A DNA stretch of 64,000 bases, from NCBI GenBank assembly GCA_016841605.1, contig JAENYV010000016.1, positions 22,312-86,311 of the forward strand, given 5' to 3'. Within the stretch, counting starts at the first letter, position 1, and every line of letters begins with the position of its first letter. Below, one piece after another: positions 36,471-45,811 of this stretch. The position numbers and the translations under genes are program-made. Source of the DNA: Dethiobacter alkaliphilus. GTDB taxonomy: Bacteria; Bacillota; Dethiobacteria; DTU022; UBA8154. The notes under the pieces are model-generated. The model was not told the DNA's origin. It saw only the letters and a list, made by a program, of their open reading frames with translations, and did not search any database.

Positions 36471-36863
36471 ATGGAAATGCACAAAATTGCCGAGCTGTGC
36501 AGGGGGCTGGCGAAACATCATCGCCAAAAGGCCGAGCAGGCAGATCCAGACAGCCATATTTGCGGATATAACTTTGGAAATGCCGCTGCATTTGAAATGG
36601 CGGTCGCATGGCTTGAAAAAGCTCTGAGCGCCGAAAAAGGGCATATTTTCGAGAACGACAATGGAAAGCGGTATTTTGTGGTGACAGGTGACGATCAAGA
36701 AGCGTTATTGCGGGATATGGACAGGGGCGGGTACGTGATCGCCAGAGGACTAGACTGGACGAATATGTGTTGGAGAGGCGGAAGCTATTTTGGAGCAAAC
36801 GAGTTTGAGGTTGCAGTAAAAGCTTTTCTGGAAGAAAGGAGGGACGAGGAGCAATGCGAGTAG
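36471..36863 (+). CDS. early phage protein (130 residues)
   Basis: Starts with a helix (KIAELCRGLAKHHRQKAEQA) containing His and Cys residues; later GGYVIARGLDWTNMCWRGG. No recognised domain. AAGGAG lies 11 nt before ATG 36471. The next gene overlaps it by 10 bp. Confidence 0.6.
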   Translation: MEMHKIAELCRGLAKHHRQKAEQADPDSHICGYNFGNAAAFEMAVAWLEKALSAEKGHIFENDNGKRYFVVTGDDQEALLRDMDRGGYVIARGLDWTNMCWRGGSYFGANEFEVAVKAFLEERRDEEQCE

Positions 36864-37096
36864 CGGTAAGACGAGTAGCAGTAGGAATAGCAAGCTTCAA
36901 GGGCAGCAACCGTGACTTCAGGGCCTGGCTCCGGGAGCAGAGAGCCGGGATGACGAGGAGCCTGGTCGGTGAGCTGGTGGCGGCGGTGGAGAGCGGGAAA
37001 GTGGTGGCGTTAGCGGAGTACAGAGCAAAAATAGCAAAGAAAAAAGCCGCGAAGAGAGCGGCTATGAGAAAATTCACTAATCCCAGTATAGCATAG
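36854..37096 (+). CDS. basic early phage protein (80 residues)
   Basis: Strongly basic (many Arg/Lys, including KIAKKKAAKRAAMRK), helical; may bind nucleic acid. GAAAGGAGG lies in the overlap with the preceding gene. Unknown function. Confidence 0.5.
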   Translation: MRVAVRRVAVGIASFKGSNRDFRAWLREQRAGMTRSLVGELVAAVESGKVVALAEYRAKIAKKKAAKRAAMRKFTNPSIA

Positions 37097-37133
37097 CTTT
37101 TTATTTCAAGCAACATGAGGAGGCAGAGAAAAA

Positions 37134-37481
37134 TTGGAAATTAGCAAAGCCGATTGGATGGCAGAAGGAAGAAAACGTTTCGGTGATAATACGAATGCCT
37201 GGAAATTTCAATGTCCTCAATGCGGCAGAATTCAAAGCTACGATATTGTTCGGAAAGAGGTTGAAAATGGGACGTTTAAGCCAAAGCGGAATTTTCAAGC
37301 AGATGATAAGGGGCTCCCACTTAATCTATCAATATACGCAGAATGCACAAGCCCGAATTGCAATTGGTCTGCTTATGGATTGTTCTCTGGTCCGGTGACG
37401 GTGATATATGACCCGGATAAACCGCACGATGTGAACAGAAAAGAGAATTGCACGATGGCGTTTGAATTTGCAGACGCGTAG
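37134..37481 (+). CDS. zinc-ribbon phage protein (115 residues)
   Basis: CPQCG near residue 23 and CTSPNC near 75 make a split zinc ribbon. The start is TTG 37134 behind GAGGAGG. It is found just before the recombination genes. Unknown function. Confidence 0.6.
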   Translation: MEISKADWMAEGRKRFGDNTNAWKFQCPQCGRIQSYDIVRKEVENGTFKPKRNFQADDKGLPLNLSIYAECTSPNCNWSAYGLFSGPVTVIYDPDKPHDVNRKENCTMAFEFADA

Positions 37482-37510
37482 TGAAAAACAAAACCAAGGA
37501 GGAATGCTAA

Positions 37511-37993
37511 ATGGCAAAGATTGCTGAGGAGATTTTATCTCGCCTGGAGACCAATGTTTTAAAAGCAAAGTTGCTTGAGTTCCCATCGATGATCCTGGAT
37601 CAAAAGGCAGCCATCCGGACTTTGAAGGATGAATATGCCGAAAAGGAGCAGGAGCGTGCTATGCTGGAGGCTGATTTAATGACCCAGCTGTCGGCCGAAA
37701 GCGACCAGAATACCGGAAAAGCGAAGTTTTCTAACGACAAAGCCCGTCAGGCGGAGCTTCAGAAACGCAAATCAACCGACCCTATGTATATAGAAGCGGC
37801 CTTGGCAGCACGTTATGCCGGCCACCGCCTCAGTGAAGCTCAAGACGAGCTGGATGCCATGGCTGACAAGTTTAAAGCTTACCGATACGTAACCAAGTTG
37901 ACGGCGGAGGAACTGGCTCTGCTTGCCAGCGAAGAGGCCGAAGCTGTAGAGGATCATGCCGTTTTTACAAGCAGCCATAAACAGCTTTACTAA
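37511..37993 (+). CDS. coiled-coil phage protein upstream of the recombination genes
   Basis: 160 residues, nearly all alpha-helical with heptad-like runs (TLKDEYAEKEQERAMLEADL), ending in HKQLY, a tail also seen on the next protein (GEQLY). CCAAGGAGG precedes ATG 37511. Presumably works with the downstream single-strand binding/recombination proteins, inferred from position. Confidence 0.6.
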   Translation: MAKIAEEILSRLETNVLKAKLLEFPSMILDQKAAIRTLKDEYAEKEQERAMLEADLMTQLSAESDQNTGKAKFSNDKARQAELQKRKSTDPMYIEAALAARYAGHRLSEAQDELDAMADKFKAYRYVTKLTAEELALLASEEAEAVEDHAVFTSSHKQLY

Positions 37994-38036
37994 GATCATC
38001 GTTTCCCAAAATACTTTAAGGAGTGTGATTTTCAAG

Positions 38037-38867
38037 ATGACTGAACAAGCAGCAGTCCAAACACAGGGCCAAACATCTGTTCAGATAATGGAACCCACGA
38101 TAAACCTGCCCATGCTTTCCGACCCGGAAGAAGCAAAACTGACCATCCAGGAAAACTTGGACGGTCTGGGAGATATGAAATTCGACAAAATTAATATGCC
38201 TTCCGGCGGCGGGATATCTTTTACCATCGTAGACGAAGACGGTAAAAAAATTCCTTTAACAGAACTGACAGGAGTGCTTTTGCATAAAAAACCTTTCAAG
38301 GCTTGGTATATCAAATCCTATGACGAAAAGGACGAGGACGATATCGGCATCCCTGACTGCTTCAGCGAGGACAATATCCATGGCAGCGGGTGCAAGGAAG
38401 CAGGTATACCGGAAGGGCAGCTTTGCAAAACATGCCCTAAAAATCAGTGGGGCAGCGATAGGCGTGGCGGCAAAGGGAAAGATTGCGCGGAAAAAATACG
38501 CATCCATATTCTTATGGAAGGCAACGCTTTCCCGAAGTTTATCGATCTGCCGCCGACATCTACAGGCAATTTCAAGGATTACGTAAAGCGGCTGGCCAAC
38601 AAGCTTAACCCCTTTTACGGCGTAGTGACAACAACAGGCCTTGAATCGGATAAGTCGGACAAGGGAATTGAGTATTCCAAAACCACATTCGCCAAGGCCG
38701 CTAATCTGAGCAAGGAAGAAAAAGTCGCCATTAAGCAGTATATAGGCACAATTGAGTCGATCATGGAGCGCATTTCTCCGGAAAGCATTGCATCGGACGA
38801 AGCGGATGTTATTGATTATGTTGGCAACAGTGAAGGTGCGGCCAGTAGCGGAGAGCAGCTTTACTAG
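38037..38867 (+). CDS. Cys-rich phage protein, probable ssDNA-binding protein
   Basis: 276 residues. The centre holds a likely zinc site: C-x-EAGIPEGQLCKTCPKNQWG followed by GKDCAEK. The C-terminal half contains LPPTSTGNFKDYVKRLANKLNPFYGVVT, a pattern seen in many Firmicute-phage proteins encoded next to recombination genes. The acidic C-terminal tail resembles single-strand-binding proteins. The role is inferred from location and composition. ATG 38037 is used; GTG 38025 is an alternative. Confidence 0.6.
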   Translation: MTEQAAVQTQGQTSVQIMEPTINLPMLSDPEEAKLTIQENLDGLGDMKFDKINMPSGGGISFTIVDEDGKKIPLTELTGVLLHKKPFKAWYIKSYDEKDEDDIGIPDCFSEDNIHGSGCKEAGIPEGQLCKTCPKNQWGSDRRGGKGKDCAEKIRIHILMEGNAFPKFIDLPPTSTGNFKDYVKRLANKLNPFYGVVTTTGLESDKSDKGIEYSKTTFAKAANLSKEEKVAIKQYIGTIESIMERISPESIASDEADVIDYVGNSEGAASSGEQLY

Positions 38868-38926
38868 CAACTCTATTAAAAACTTTGCTAAAACCAGAAT
38901 AGCAAAAAAACTATACAAATCCCTCT

Positions 38927-38964
38927 CCTGGCCGGGGGCTCTGCTCTCCCGGCTCCCGGCCAGG
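38927..38964 (+). terminator. GC-rich hairpin between ssb-like and Rad50-like genes
   Basis: A 10-bp perfect stem (CCTGGCCGGG 38927-38936 with CCCGGCCAGG 38955-38964), followed by AAGTTTGTTTG. The T-run is weak, so it may attenuate rather than end transcription, or act at the RNA level. Confidence 0.5.
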
Positions 38965-39023
38965 AAGTTTGTTTGAATCTCTGATACTGAAATATCCTTG
39001 AAAGGAAGGAGGCGCAAAAAAGC

Positions 39024-40607
39024 TTGAATCCAATTAAAAAGCTCATCATAGAAAATTTTCAAAGCCACGTAAAAACCATTATTGAACCCGCATCGGCAGG
39101 ACAGCTTACGGTCATAGTTGGTCCGTCTGATTCAGGCAAAACAGTTATTTTTCGCAGTAAGCGCTGGGTTAGCAATAACGAGCCGGATGGAACAGGATTC
39201 ATACGTGCCGGTGCAAATTTTTCCCGGGTAACAGAAGAGCTTGAAAGCGGTCATGCAGTAATTCGTCACAGGACAGCAGGCGGTATAAACCGGTATATTG
39301 TCGTATCACCAGATGGAGAACGCCAAACTTTTGAAGGTTTTGGACGGGCGGCTGTGCCGCTTGAAGTTCAGGAAATAATAGGTGTTCGGCCAGTGACCAT
39401 TGGCGATACAAAATTTAATCTAAACCTCGCTGAGCAGTTGGATAGTCCGTTTCTCGGCAGTTCCGTAAGCGCACCAGGAAGAGCTAAGGTTTTAGGTAAG
39501 CTTGCCGGTACCGAAGAGATAGATCATGCCGGAAAGTCATTAAATACAGATTTGCACCGCAGGAACCAAGACATAAAGCACCTGGACGACGATCTCGATA
39601 ACCTTGAAAGACAAATTAAGGTATACGAATGGCTACCGGCAGCTAAAGAAAAGATTTCTGTTTTGGAACAGCTGGTAGATGCAGTAAAAAGAGACCAGGA
39701 ACGTCGGGAAAAGCTTATCAAACTGAAAGAATCCAGGCAACAGGTTGCTATTTGTATTGCAAATTCTGAAGCAGTTATCTACCGGCATAGAAACGTGGAG
39801 CTAATTGCTCAAATTGTCGTTGATGCAGAAAAAAAGAATGCACGCAAAAAGGCCGTTGAAGCACTGAAAACCACGCTGGGAAATAAGGATTATCTGATTC
39901 TTGAATCTCAATGTGTAATTGTTCGCTGGCAGAGCATTGACCTGGCGTTCTACAACGTAGAAGAAGCCGAGTTCAAGAAAGTAAGAAGCAAGGACATCCG
40001 GGAAAAATTCCAAAAGTTGCAAGTTCTTAGCTCCGGCATTAGGCAGTCCGAAGATACGCTCAAGACCTGGAATGGTCTGCAGGGAGCACAGAAAGCAGCA
40101 TATAAAGCCGCCGAAAATCTGCAATTAAACCAGCGATTATCAAACCTGAGCAAGGCTTATGACAAGTCTATTACATCTATCTGCAGCGCTCAGGAGACTA
40201 TCAAATGTCACCAAGCCTTGGCCGATGCCTCCGTATCAGCAGACAGGGCTACTGCAGTTATAGAGTCACGTGGCAAGATAGCCAAACTTAAGTCATTATA
40301 CACCCAAGCAGATATTTGGGTAACTAATACTGAAAAAACCTTGCTTAAACTGGCCGGGCTTAATGATGTTGAGGCCGTACTATCCAGCAGCGTAGCAAAC
40401 CTTGAACTGCAGCGTAAAGTTATTGACCTTTCCCGAAGATTAAGATCGCTTGAAGAAAACACCAGGCATTCCAGAGAAGCCGTTATGCTTCACGAGAACC
40501 GTGTGGCCGAATTGGAAGGGGCGTACCGTGATGAGCTGGTTACCCTTGGTAAGTGCCCAACGTGTGGAAGCATTGTAAATCTTGAAAACCTTAGGGAGGT
40601 ATGTTAA
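39024..40607 (+). CDS. Rad50/SbcC-like ATPase, N-terminal half ending at zinc hook
   Basis: 527 residues. An SMC-type N-lobe (IKKLIIENFQSHVKTIIEP) has Walker A GPSDSGKT and a Q-loop-like NLNLAEQLDSPF, followed by long coiled coil. The protein stops 16 residues after CPTCG, the zinc-hook motif, so it is only the N-terminal half of an SbcC. The Walker B/signature half is encoded separately at 40882. The start is TTG 39024 behind AAGGAAGGAGG. With the SbcD-like protein it should form an Mre11-Rad50-type complex. Confidence 0.85.
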   Translation: MNPIKKLIIENFQSHVKTIIEPASAGQLTVIVGPSDSGKTVIFRSKRWVSNNEPDGTGFIRAGANFSRVTEELESGHAVIRHRTAGGINRYIVVSPDGERQTFEGFGRAAVPLEVQEIIGVRPVTIGDTKFNLNLAEQLDSPFLGSSVSAPGRAKVLGKLAGTEEIDHAGKSLNTDLHRRNQDIKHLDDDLDNLERQIKVYEWLPAAKEKISVLEQLVDAVKRDQERREKLIKLKESRQQVAICIANSEAVIYRHRNVELIAQIVVDAEKKNARKKAVEALKTTLGNKDYLILESQCVIVRWQSIDLAFYNVEEAEFKKVRSKDIREKFQKLQVLSSGIRQSEDTLKTWNGLQGAQKAAYKAAENLQLNQRLSNLSKAYDKSITSICSAQETIKCHQALADASVSADRATAVIESRGKIAKLKSLYTQADIWVTNTEKTLLKLAGLNDVEAVLSSSVANLELQRKVIDLSRRLRSLEENTRHSREAVMLHENRVAELEGAYRDELVTLGKCPTCGSIVNLENLREVC

Positions 40608-40609
40608 CG

Positions 40610-40876
40610 ATGACAGTTTTAAGCGCACAGGTCGCAAATAATTCAGCGGACGTAACGCTCCGCCTTAATAACCTGAAAGATCAAATTGAAAGAGGCAAAG
40701 CCGAAAAGGCCAAAGCAGAGGCAAACCTGGAAACTTATACTAAGCAGCGCGACGAAATTGTTGCCCAATTAGCCGAGCTTGGCGTAACTCCAGAAAATTT
40801 AGAAGCGGAAATTCAGAAGCTGGACGTGGAGATTGACGAAAATTTACGTCGGGCGGAAGAGCTCCTCAGGGGGTAG
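40610..40876 (+). CDS. small coiled-coil protein between the Rad50-like halves
   Basis: 88 residues forming one long helix (LRLNNLKDQIERGKAEKAKA, later ENLEAEIQKLDVEIDENLRR) with a short break at GVTPEN. GGGAGG at 40594-40599 suits ATG 40610. It could supply part of the returning coiled-coil arm of the split Rad50-like ATPase; inferred from position. Confidence 0.7.
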   Translation: MTVLSAQVANNSADVTLRLNNLKDQIERGKAEKAKAEANLETYTKQRDEIVAQLAELGVTPENLEAEIQKLDVEIDENLRRAEELLRG

Positions 40877-40881
40877 GGACC

Positions 40882-41532
40882 ATGACTTTTACTCTTGCAA
40901 AAATCGAAATTGGTCTAGCGGACCTGCGGTCACGGTACCAGCAGGCCGCTGGCCAGCTGGCTCTACTGGAGAGACAAAAAGCAGAGAAAATCGAACAGTT
41001 GTCTTCCGCCAAAAAAGATATTGAAACGTGGCAGCAAGTGCAACTCCTATTTACCAAAGCATCGGAATTTGCCCGAACTCAACTTAAAAAACGAATTGAA
41101 GAGACAGTGACAGCAGCATTACAGGCAATACTGGCCACTGACAGCATCGAATTTCAAATTGATATACGTATGCTCAGCGGTAGCCCCGCTGCAGATTGGT
41201 CCGTAGTGAGTAAATACGGCGATCTTATTGTAGCAGCTAACCCGGAGGACGGGCGCGGTGGAGGTGTCGCAGATATTGTAAGTCTGGCGTTAAGGTTAGC
41301 TCTACTGGAGTTGGCCAGGCCGAAGCCGAAGGGACCGATCTTCTTGGATGAACCCGGCAAGCATGTAAGTCGTGAGTATCTACCAAATATGGCGGAGTTT
41401 TTGAAGCAGTACGCCCGGAAAACCGGAAGGCAAATCATCATGATTACCCATGCGGATCCCTTGGCCGATGTGGCTGACGTAAGTTACCGGGTAACGCAGG
41501 TTAATGGGATAAGTGAGGTGAGCAGGTTATGA
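40882..41532 (+). CDS. Rad50/SbcC-like ATPase, C-terminal half
   Basis: 216 residues. Coiled coil (about 1-70), then an ABC-type C-lobe: signature-like GRGGGVADIVSLALRLALLEL, Walker B GPIFLDEPGKHVS and H-loop IIMITHADPLADVADV. It lacks its own Walker A, so it must pair with the 39024-40607 product. The stop overlaps the SbcD-like start by 4 bp. Confidence 0.85.
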   Translation: MTFTLAKIEIGLADLRSRYQQAAGQLALLERQKAEKIEQLSSAKKDIETWQQVQLLFTKASEFARTQLKKRIEETVTAALQAILATDSIEFQIDIRMLSGSPAADWSVVSKYGDLIVAANPEDGRGGGVADIVSLALRLALLELARPKPKGPIFLDEPGKHVSREYLPNMAEFLKQYARKTGRQIIMITHADPLADVADVSYRVTQVNGISEVSRL

Positions 41533-42548
41533 AATTTCTAATAATTGGCGACGTTCATTTTCGAGGCATGAATCCCCGCGCAAGGCTCGATAACTACATG
41601 GAGGCAATCATAAACAAGATATTTGAGGTTTACGAACTGGCCCGGAAATATAAAGTAGAAGCCATAATCTGCCCAGGAGATCTTACGGATAGCCCAAGTG
41701 CAATGTGGGGAACAATGGCAGAATTAGCTTCTGTCTTACAACAGACTCCATGTCCATTCCTGTGTATTCATGGCAACCATGATATTTGGTCCGGAAACGC
41801 CGGCAGCAAGCACAGAACACCATACGGTTTTCTGGCACGACTGGAGATAATCAGAGATATTAGTGACGAACCATTTGAATGCGAAAATGAAATCGTTATA
41901 TCAGGCCACGGCTTTAACATTGAGACTGATACCGAGCTGGGTAAAGGACAGTTTATGCCGCCCAGGCGTGCCATGCAGACGGCAAGGGAAATTATTGATG
42001 TAGATGATTTCTCCATTCACGTCGTCCACTCCATGCTCATGGAACGTTCCCCAGGTTTCGATATGCGGCATACGCTTGTATCGCAAGTCGAAACCACGGC
42101 GCAGGTCATTATCAGCGGTCATGAGCATATTGGATTCGGACTCAAACGCCGTGACGACGGGGTACTTTTCATTAACCCGGGAGCGCTGTGCAGGCTGTCA
42201 GCTCATGCCGCAGAGATGGAACGAAGGGTTCAGGTGGCACTGCTGACGGTGCATGGAAACCGGGAAGTTGAAGCAGAGCTCATCCCCTTGAAATCGGCCC
42301 TTCCCGGGCATGAAGTGTTAAGCAGGCAACACCTGGAGAATGAAGCCGAAAGGGAAAGCAGGCTGGAGAAATTCCTGGAGCTGCTTGCCTCTGAAGGCGA
42401 ATCAAAATTCCTCGAAGTCCGGGAAATCATTGAAGACATCGCGGCCCGGGAAGCATTGCCGGGCGAAGTGAAAGCTGAAGCGCTGCGACGGATCGGGAGG
42501 GCCCGGGAAGAGCTGGGGGTCGTAGAACGTAGGACGGGGGTGGCATAA
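41529..42548 (+). CDS. SbcD/Mre11-like metallophosphoesterase nuclease
   Basis: 339 residues with calcineurin-like motifs in order: GDVHFRG (8-14), PGDLTDS (about 50), GNHDIW (about 81), the late VVHSML and SGHEHIG. The C-terminal 90 residues are helical and Glu/Arg-rich, suited to bind the Rad50-like coiled coil. It overlaps the upstream ATPase gene, confirming a complex. Predicted to process DNA ends during phage replication or recombination. Confidence 0.9.
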   Translation: MKFLIIGDVHFRGMNPRARLDNYMEAIINKIFEVYELARKYKVEAIICPGDLTDSPSAMWGTMAELASVLQQTPCPFLCIHGNHDIWSGNAGSKHRTPYGFLARLEIIRDISDEPFECENEIVISGHGFNIETDTELGKGQFMPPRRAMQTAREIIDVDDFSIHVVHSMLMERSPGFDMRHTLVSQVETTAQVIISGHEHIGFGLKRRDDGVLFINPGALCRLSAHAAEMERRVQVALLTVHGNREVEAELIPLKSALPGHEVLSRQHLENEAERESRLEKFLELLASEGESKFLEVREIIEDIAAREALPGEVKAEALRRIGRAREELGVVERRTGVA

Positions 42549-42550
42549 GC

Positions 42551-43450
42551 ATGAAAATACAATATCAGTATATTAACTTCAAACCCAAAAGTCTGGAGCT
42601 CATAGATAAGGTCAATGACATTATTAACGAGTATCAGAAGATGGGTTACGAGCTAACATTGCGGCAGGTTTATTATCAGCTTGTTGCCCGTGACGTCATT
42701 CTAAACAATGAGCGCAGCTATAAAAACCTGGGCAACTTGATATCAGACGGGCGTATGGCAGGACTGATAAGCTGGCGTGCTATTATTGACCGCACCAGGA
42801 ATTTGCGTGCTAACAGCCACTGGGATTCTCCTGCAGAGATTATAAATGCTTGCGCCCGCCAGTTCTCCTACAACAAGTGGGAAGGTCAGCAAAATTACGT
42901 TGAAGTCTGGGTGGAGAAAGACGCGCTGGTAGGAATCGTCGGCCAGATATGCGGCAGGCTTGATGTGCCGTTTTTCTCCTGCCGGGGCTATGTTAGCCAG
43001 TCGGAAATGTGGGCTGCGGCGCAGAGATTGGAATACCGTTCAAAAGAAAAAAATATTGTCGTTATTCACCTGGGTGACCATGACCCCAGTGGCAAAGATA
43101 TGAGCCGTGATATCGTTGACAGACTACGTATATTCGGAGTTGACATTAATTTTAAGCGAATTGCTCTGAATATTGATCAAGTGCAGCTTTACAACCCGCC
43201 TCCCAACCCTACGAAGCTAAGCGACAGCCGGTGCCACGGCTATATAGCGAAATTCGGGCATGAGTGTTGGGAGTTGGATGCGCTGCGTCCGGAGGTCATT
43301 GAGGGCCTTATCCGGGAAACCGTTGAAGAATACTGCGATTTATCCTTGTTTGAAGAAGTGAAGCAACGTGAACTGGATTCGAGGAAGCTGCTAAAGGTCG
43401 TCGCCGAAAATTGGGAAGATATCGAAGAAAATTACGGATTTGTGGGTTAG
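42551..43450 (+). CDS. Spo11/TopoVI-A-like TOPRIM protein
   Basis: 299 residues. The N-terminal winged-helix part has LTLRQVYYQLVARD, matching the catalytic-tyrosine motif of the TopoVI-A/Spo11 5Y-CAP domain (Tyr41/42). The TOPRIM domain follows: glutamate in YVEVWVEKDAL and acidic pair in HLGDHDPSGKD. The later stretch FKRIALNIDQVQLYNPPPNP and CWELDALRPEVI also fits TopoVI-A. No B (GHKL ATPase) subunit is seen nearby. Type IIB-like proteins in mobile elements are known (Topo VIII, Mini-A); which group this belongs to is not settled here. Confidence 0.8.
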   Translation: MKIQYQYINFKPKSLELIDKVNDIINEYQKMGYELTLRQVYYQLVARDVILNNERSYKNLGNLISDGRMAGLISWRAIIDRTRNLRANSHWDSPAEIINACARQFSYNKWEGQQNYVEVWVEKDALVGIVGQICGRLDVPFFSCRGYVSQSEMWAAAQRLEYRSKEKNIVVIHLGDHDPSGKDMSRDIVDRLRIFGVDINFKRIALNIDQVQLYNPPPNPTKLSDSRCHGYIAKFGHECWELDALRPEVIEGLIRETVEEYCDLSLFEEVKQRELDSRKLLKVVAENWEDIEENYGFVG

Positions 43451-43495
43451 CGGCAATTATACTATGCTGCGACAAAAGGAAGGAGGCTTAAAATC

Positions 43496-45811
43496 ATGAT
43501 CCCCCAAACTCAAATGAGAATAGATGAACAGGGTACCATAGCACCGATACCCAATTATATTACCCTTCAGGGCACAATTCAGCGAATCGTTTTCCACAAC
43601 CCGGAGAACGGATACTGCGTGCTGTCGGTGACCATAAAAAGCGAGGATGAATTTGGCTTTGGCGATCCTGCTATCAAAATGACCGGCCATCTTGCAGCCC
43701 CCAGAATCGGCGACGAATACCGCTTCACCGGGACCTGGAAGACCCATCCCCGTTTTGGCCGACAGCTAAATTTCACCGACGCAGAGCTTCTGCTCCCTGT
43801 CGGTAAGTCCGGCATTGCCCGGTACTTATCGCACATAACCCATGGCGTCGGTATCGTCAAAGCAGAAAAAATTACGGCGGTCCTGGGCGAAGATGCTCTG
43901 GGGCAGATCCGGGAAAATCCGGAAGCTCTGGAGCATCCCGATCTATCTTTCCTGACCGACCAACAAAAATCCGAGATCATAGCTGACCTGACAAAAAATT
44001 CCGTCCAGGCGGAATTAGCATCCTTGATCTGCGGTCCCGGAATCGGCATCGGGACCGTTCATAAAATCTTGAACACCCTGGGCAGCGGCCAGGAAACTCT
44101 CCAAACCGTGAAGCAAAACCCCTACATGCTTTGCGACGAAGTATTCGGCATCGGCTTCAAATTGGCGGACCAGATAGCACTAAAAATTAGCATACCAAAA
44201 GACTCCCCATTTCGTGTAGAATCGGCACTAAATTTCATTCTCAAGGAAGCCGCGGGCGAAGGACATTGCTATTTGACTCCGACGCTCAACGTTGAAGCGC
44301 TGCTTGGAACTGTAGAAACCGAAAAGTTGACAGGGCAAAAATTGCGGGGGAAAAGAGAGAAGAAGAAGGAAGGCATTATAGCTTATTCGGGCGTTGGAGT
44401 ACAGGAAATTGCAGCAGCGAACCAGAGGCTCATCGACACGGGCAAGTGTGTCCGGGAAGGTGACGCAGTGTACGCTAAAAACCTGTGGATAGCTGAAACT
44501 TTAGTGGCGAAAAGGGTTAAGGCCTTAATCGGCCAAGAACCAAGCAAAATTGAAAATCTGGAATCACATATTCAGGACATTGAATCCCGGGCCGGCGTTG
44601 AATATGCTCCGGAGCAGAAAGAGGCTGTTTTAAAGGCTTTGATTCAACCCCTAAGCATTATCACCGGCGGTCCCGGTACCGGCAAGACGACCGTTATAAA
44701 CGCTATTTGCGAGATTTACAACCGCCTTAATTCTATACTTCCTGTCTACCTCGCCGCCCCCACCGGTCGGGCTGCTAAACGCATGTCGGAGGCTACAGGG
44801 CATGAAGCTATGACGATTCACAGGCTCCTTGCCTACAACCCGAATATGTCAGCAGGTTCAGATGGCGGGTTTGGATATAACCTCAGAAACCCCCTTCCTG
44901 GACCAGGGCTAATTATTGTAGACGAAATGTCCATGACCGACGTTGAACTGGCATCCCATTTCTTTGCAGCAGTAAATGTTTCTGATCCCCGAAAACTGCA
45001 CCAGGTTGTCTTAGTGGGCGATGTGGACCAGCTGCCAAGCGTAGGGCCGGGGAGCGTACTGCGAGACCTGATCTCCTCTTCCTGTGTGCCCACGACTCAC
45101 CTTGAATACAATTACCGCCAGGCCGGCGGCTCAAAAATTGCCGAATTCGCCCATAGAGTTTGTCGCGGGGAGATGCTGCAGCTTAAATCTGCCGGTGATT
45201 TTGAATTTAGTTCTGCGGAAAGCGGGGATGAAGCAGCCAGCATAATTACTTCCCTTGTGCAGAATTATATTCATTTCCAGGGCTTATCCCCCCTTGACTG
45301 GCAAGTCCTGGTCCCCATGCGCCGCGGTTCCTGCGGCGTCAAGGAGCTAAATAAATCTCTCCGGGAAATCGTAAATCCGTCATCTTCCGGCACCCCGACA
45401 TTAGGAAGTTTCCGCGTCAACGATAAGGTAATGGTCATAAAAAATAACTATAACCTTGAGGTTTTTAACGGCGATATCGGAATCGTTACAAACATTGAAA
45501 AAGGAAGGCTGACCGTGGATTTCGGTGACAAGAAAGTTGACTTTGCAGTGGAACAGTTAGAACTGCTTACCCTGGCCTATGCTTCGACGATTCATAAATC
45601 TCAAGGGTCAGAATTCAAGCTGGTGATCATGGGGTTGTGTAGCCAGCACTATATGATGCTGCAGCGGAACCTTCTTTATACCGGGATGACCCGGGCGAAA
45701 AACAAGCTGATTTTGGTTGGAAATAAGAAGAGCGTGGCCATGGCGATAAAAAATTCAAAGATCGAGGAGCGGCTGAGCAGGCTTAAGGAAAGGGTGGCGG
45801 GGGAGGCGTGA
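43496..45811 (+). CDS. RecD2-like SF1B DNA helicase
   Basis: 771 residues. An N-terminal OB-like region (YITLQGTIQRIVFHNPENGYCVLSV), helix-hairpin-helix (LICGPGIGIGTVHKIL), then helicase motifs: Walker A GGPGTGKTTV near 391, motif II IIVDEMSMTD, motif III LVGDVDQLPSVGPG and motif VI TIHKSQGSEFKLVIM with YTGMTRAKNKL. A 5'-3' helicase of the RecD2 type, likely in phage replication or repair. AAGGAGG precedes ATG 43496. Confidence 0.93.
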   Translation: MIPQTQMRIDEQGTIAPIPNYITLQGTIQRIVFHNPENGYCVLSVTIKSEDEFGFGDPAIKMTGHLAAPRIGDEYRFTGTWKTHPRFGRQLNFTDAELLLPVGKSGIARYLSHITHGVGIVKAEKITAVLGEDALGQIRENPEALEHPDLSFLTDQQKSEIIADLTKNSVQAELASLICGPGIGIGTVHKILNTLGSGQETLQTVKQNPYMLCDEVFGIGFKLADQIALKISIPKDSPFRVESALNFILKEAAGEGHCYLTPTLNVEALLGTVETEKLTGQKLRGKREKKKEGIIAYSGVGVQEIAAANQRLIDTGKCVREGDAVYAKNLWIAETLVAKRVKALIGQEPSKIENLESHIQDIESRAGVEYAPEQKEAVLKALIQPLSIITGGPGTGKTTVINAICEIYNRLNSILPVYLAAPTGRAAKRMSEATGHEAMTIHRLLAYNPNMSAGSDGGFGYNLRNPLPGPGLIIVDEMSMTDVELASHFFAAVNVSDPRKLHQVVLVGDVDQLPSVGPGSVLRDLISSSCVPTTHLEYNYRQAGGSKIAEFAHRVCRGEMLQLKSAGDFEFSSAESGDEAASIITSLVQNYIHFQGLSPLDWQVLVPMRRGSCGVKELNKSLREIVNPSSSGTPTLGSFRVNDKVMVIKNNYNLEVFNGDIGIVTNIEKGRLTVDFGDKKVDFAVEQLELLTLAYASTIHKSQGSEFKLVIMGLCSQHYMMLQRNLLYTGMTRAKNKLILVGNKKSVAMAIKNSKIEERLSRLKERVAGEA

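Noticed and set aside
36427..37116. 229-residue minus-strand ORF
   Set aside because: Lies opposite three well-supported + strand phage genes; composition is that of an antisense shadow.
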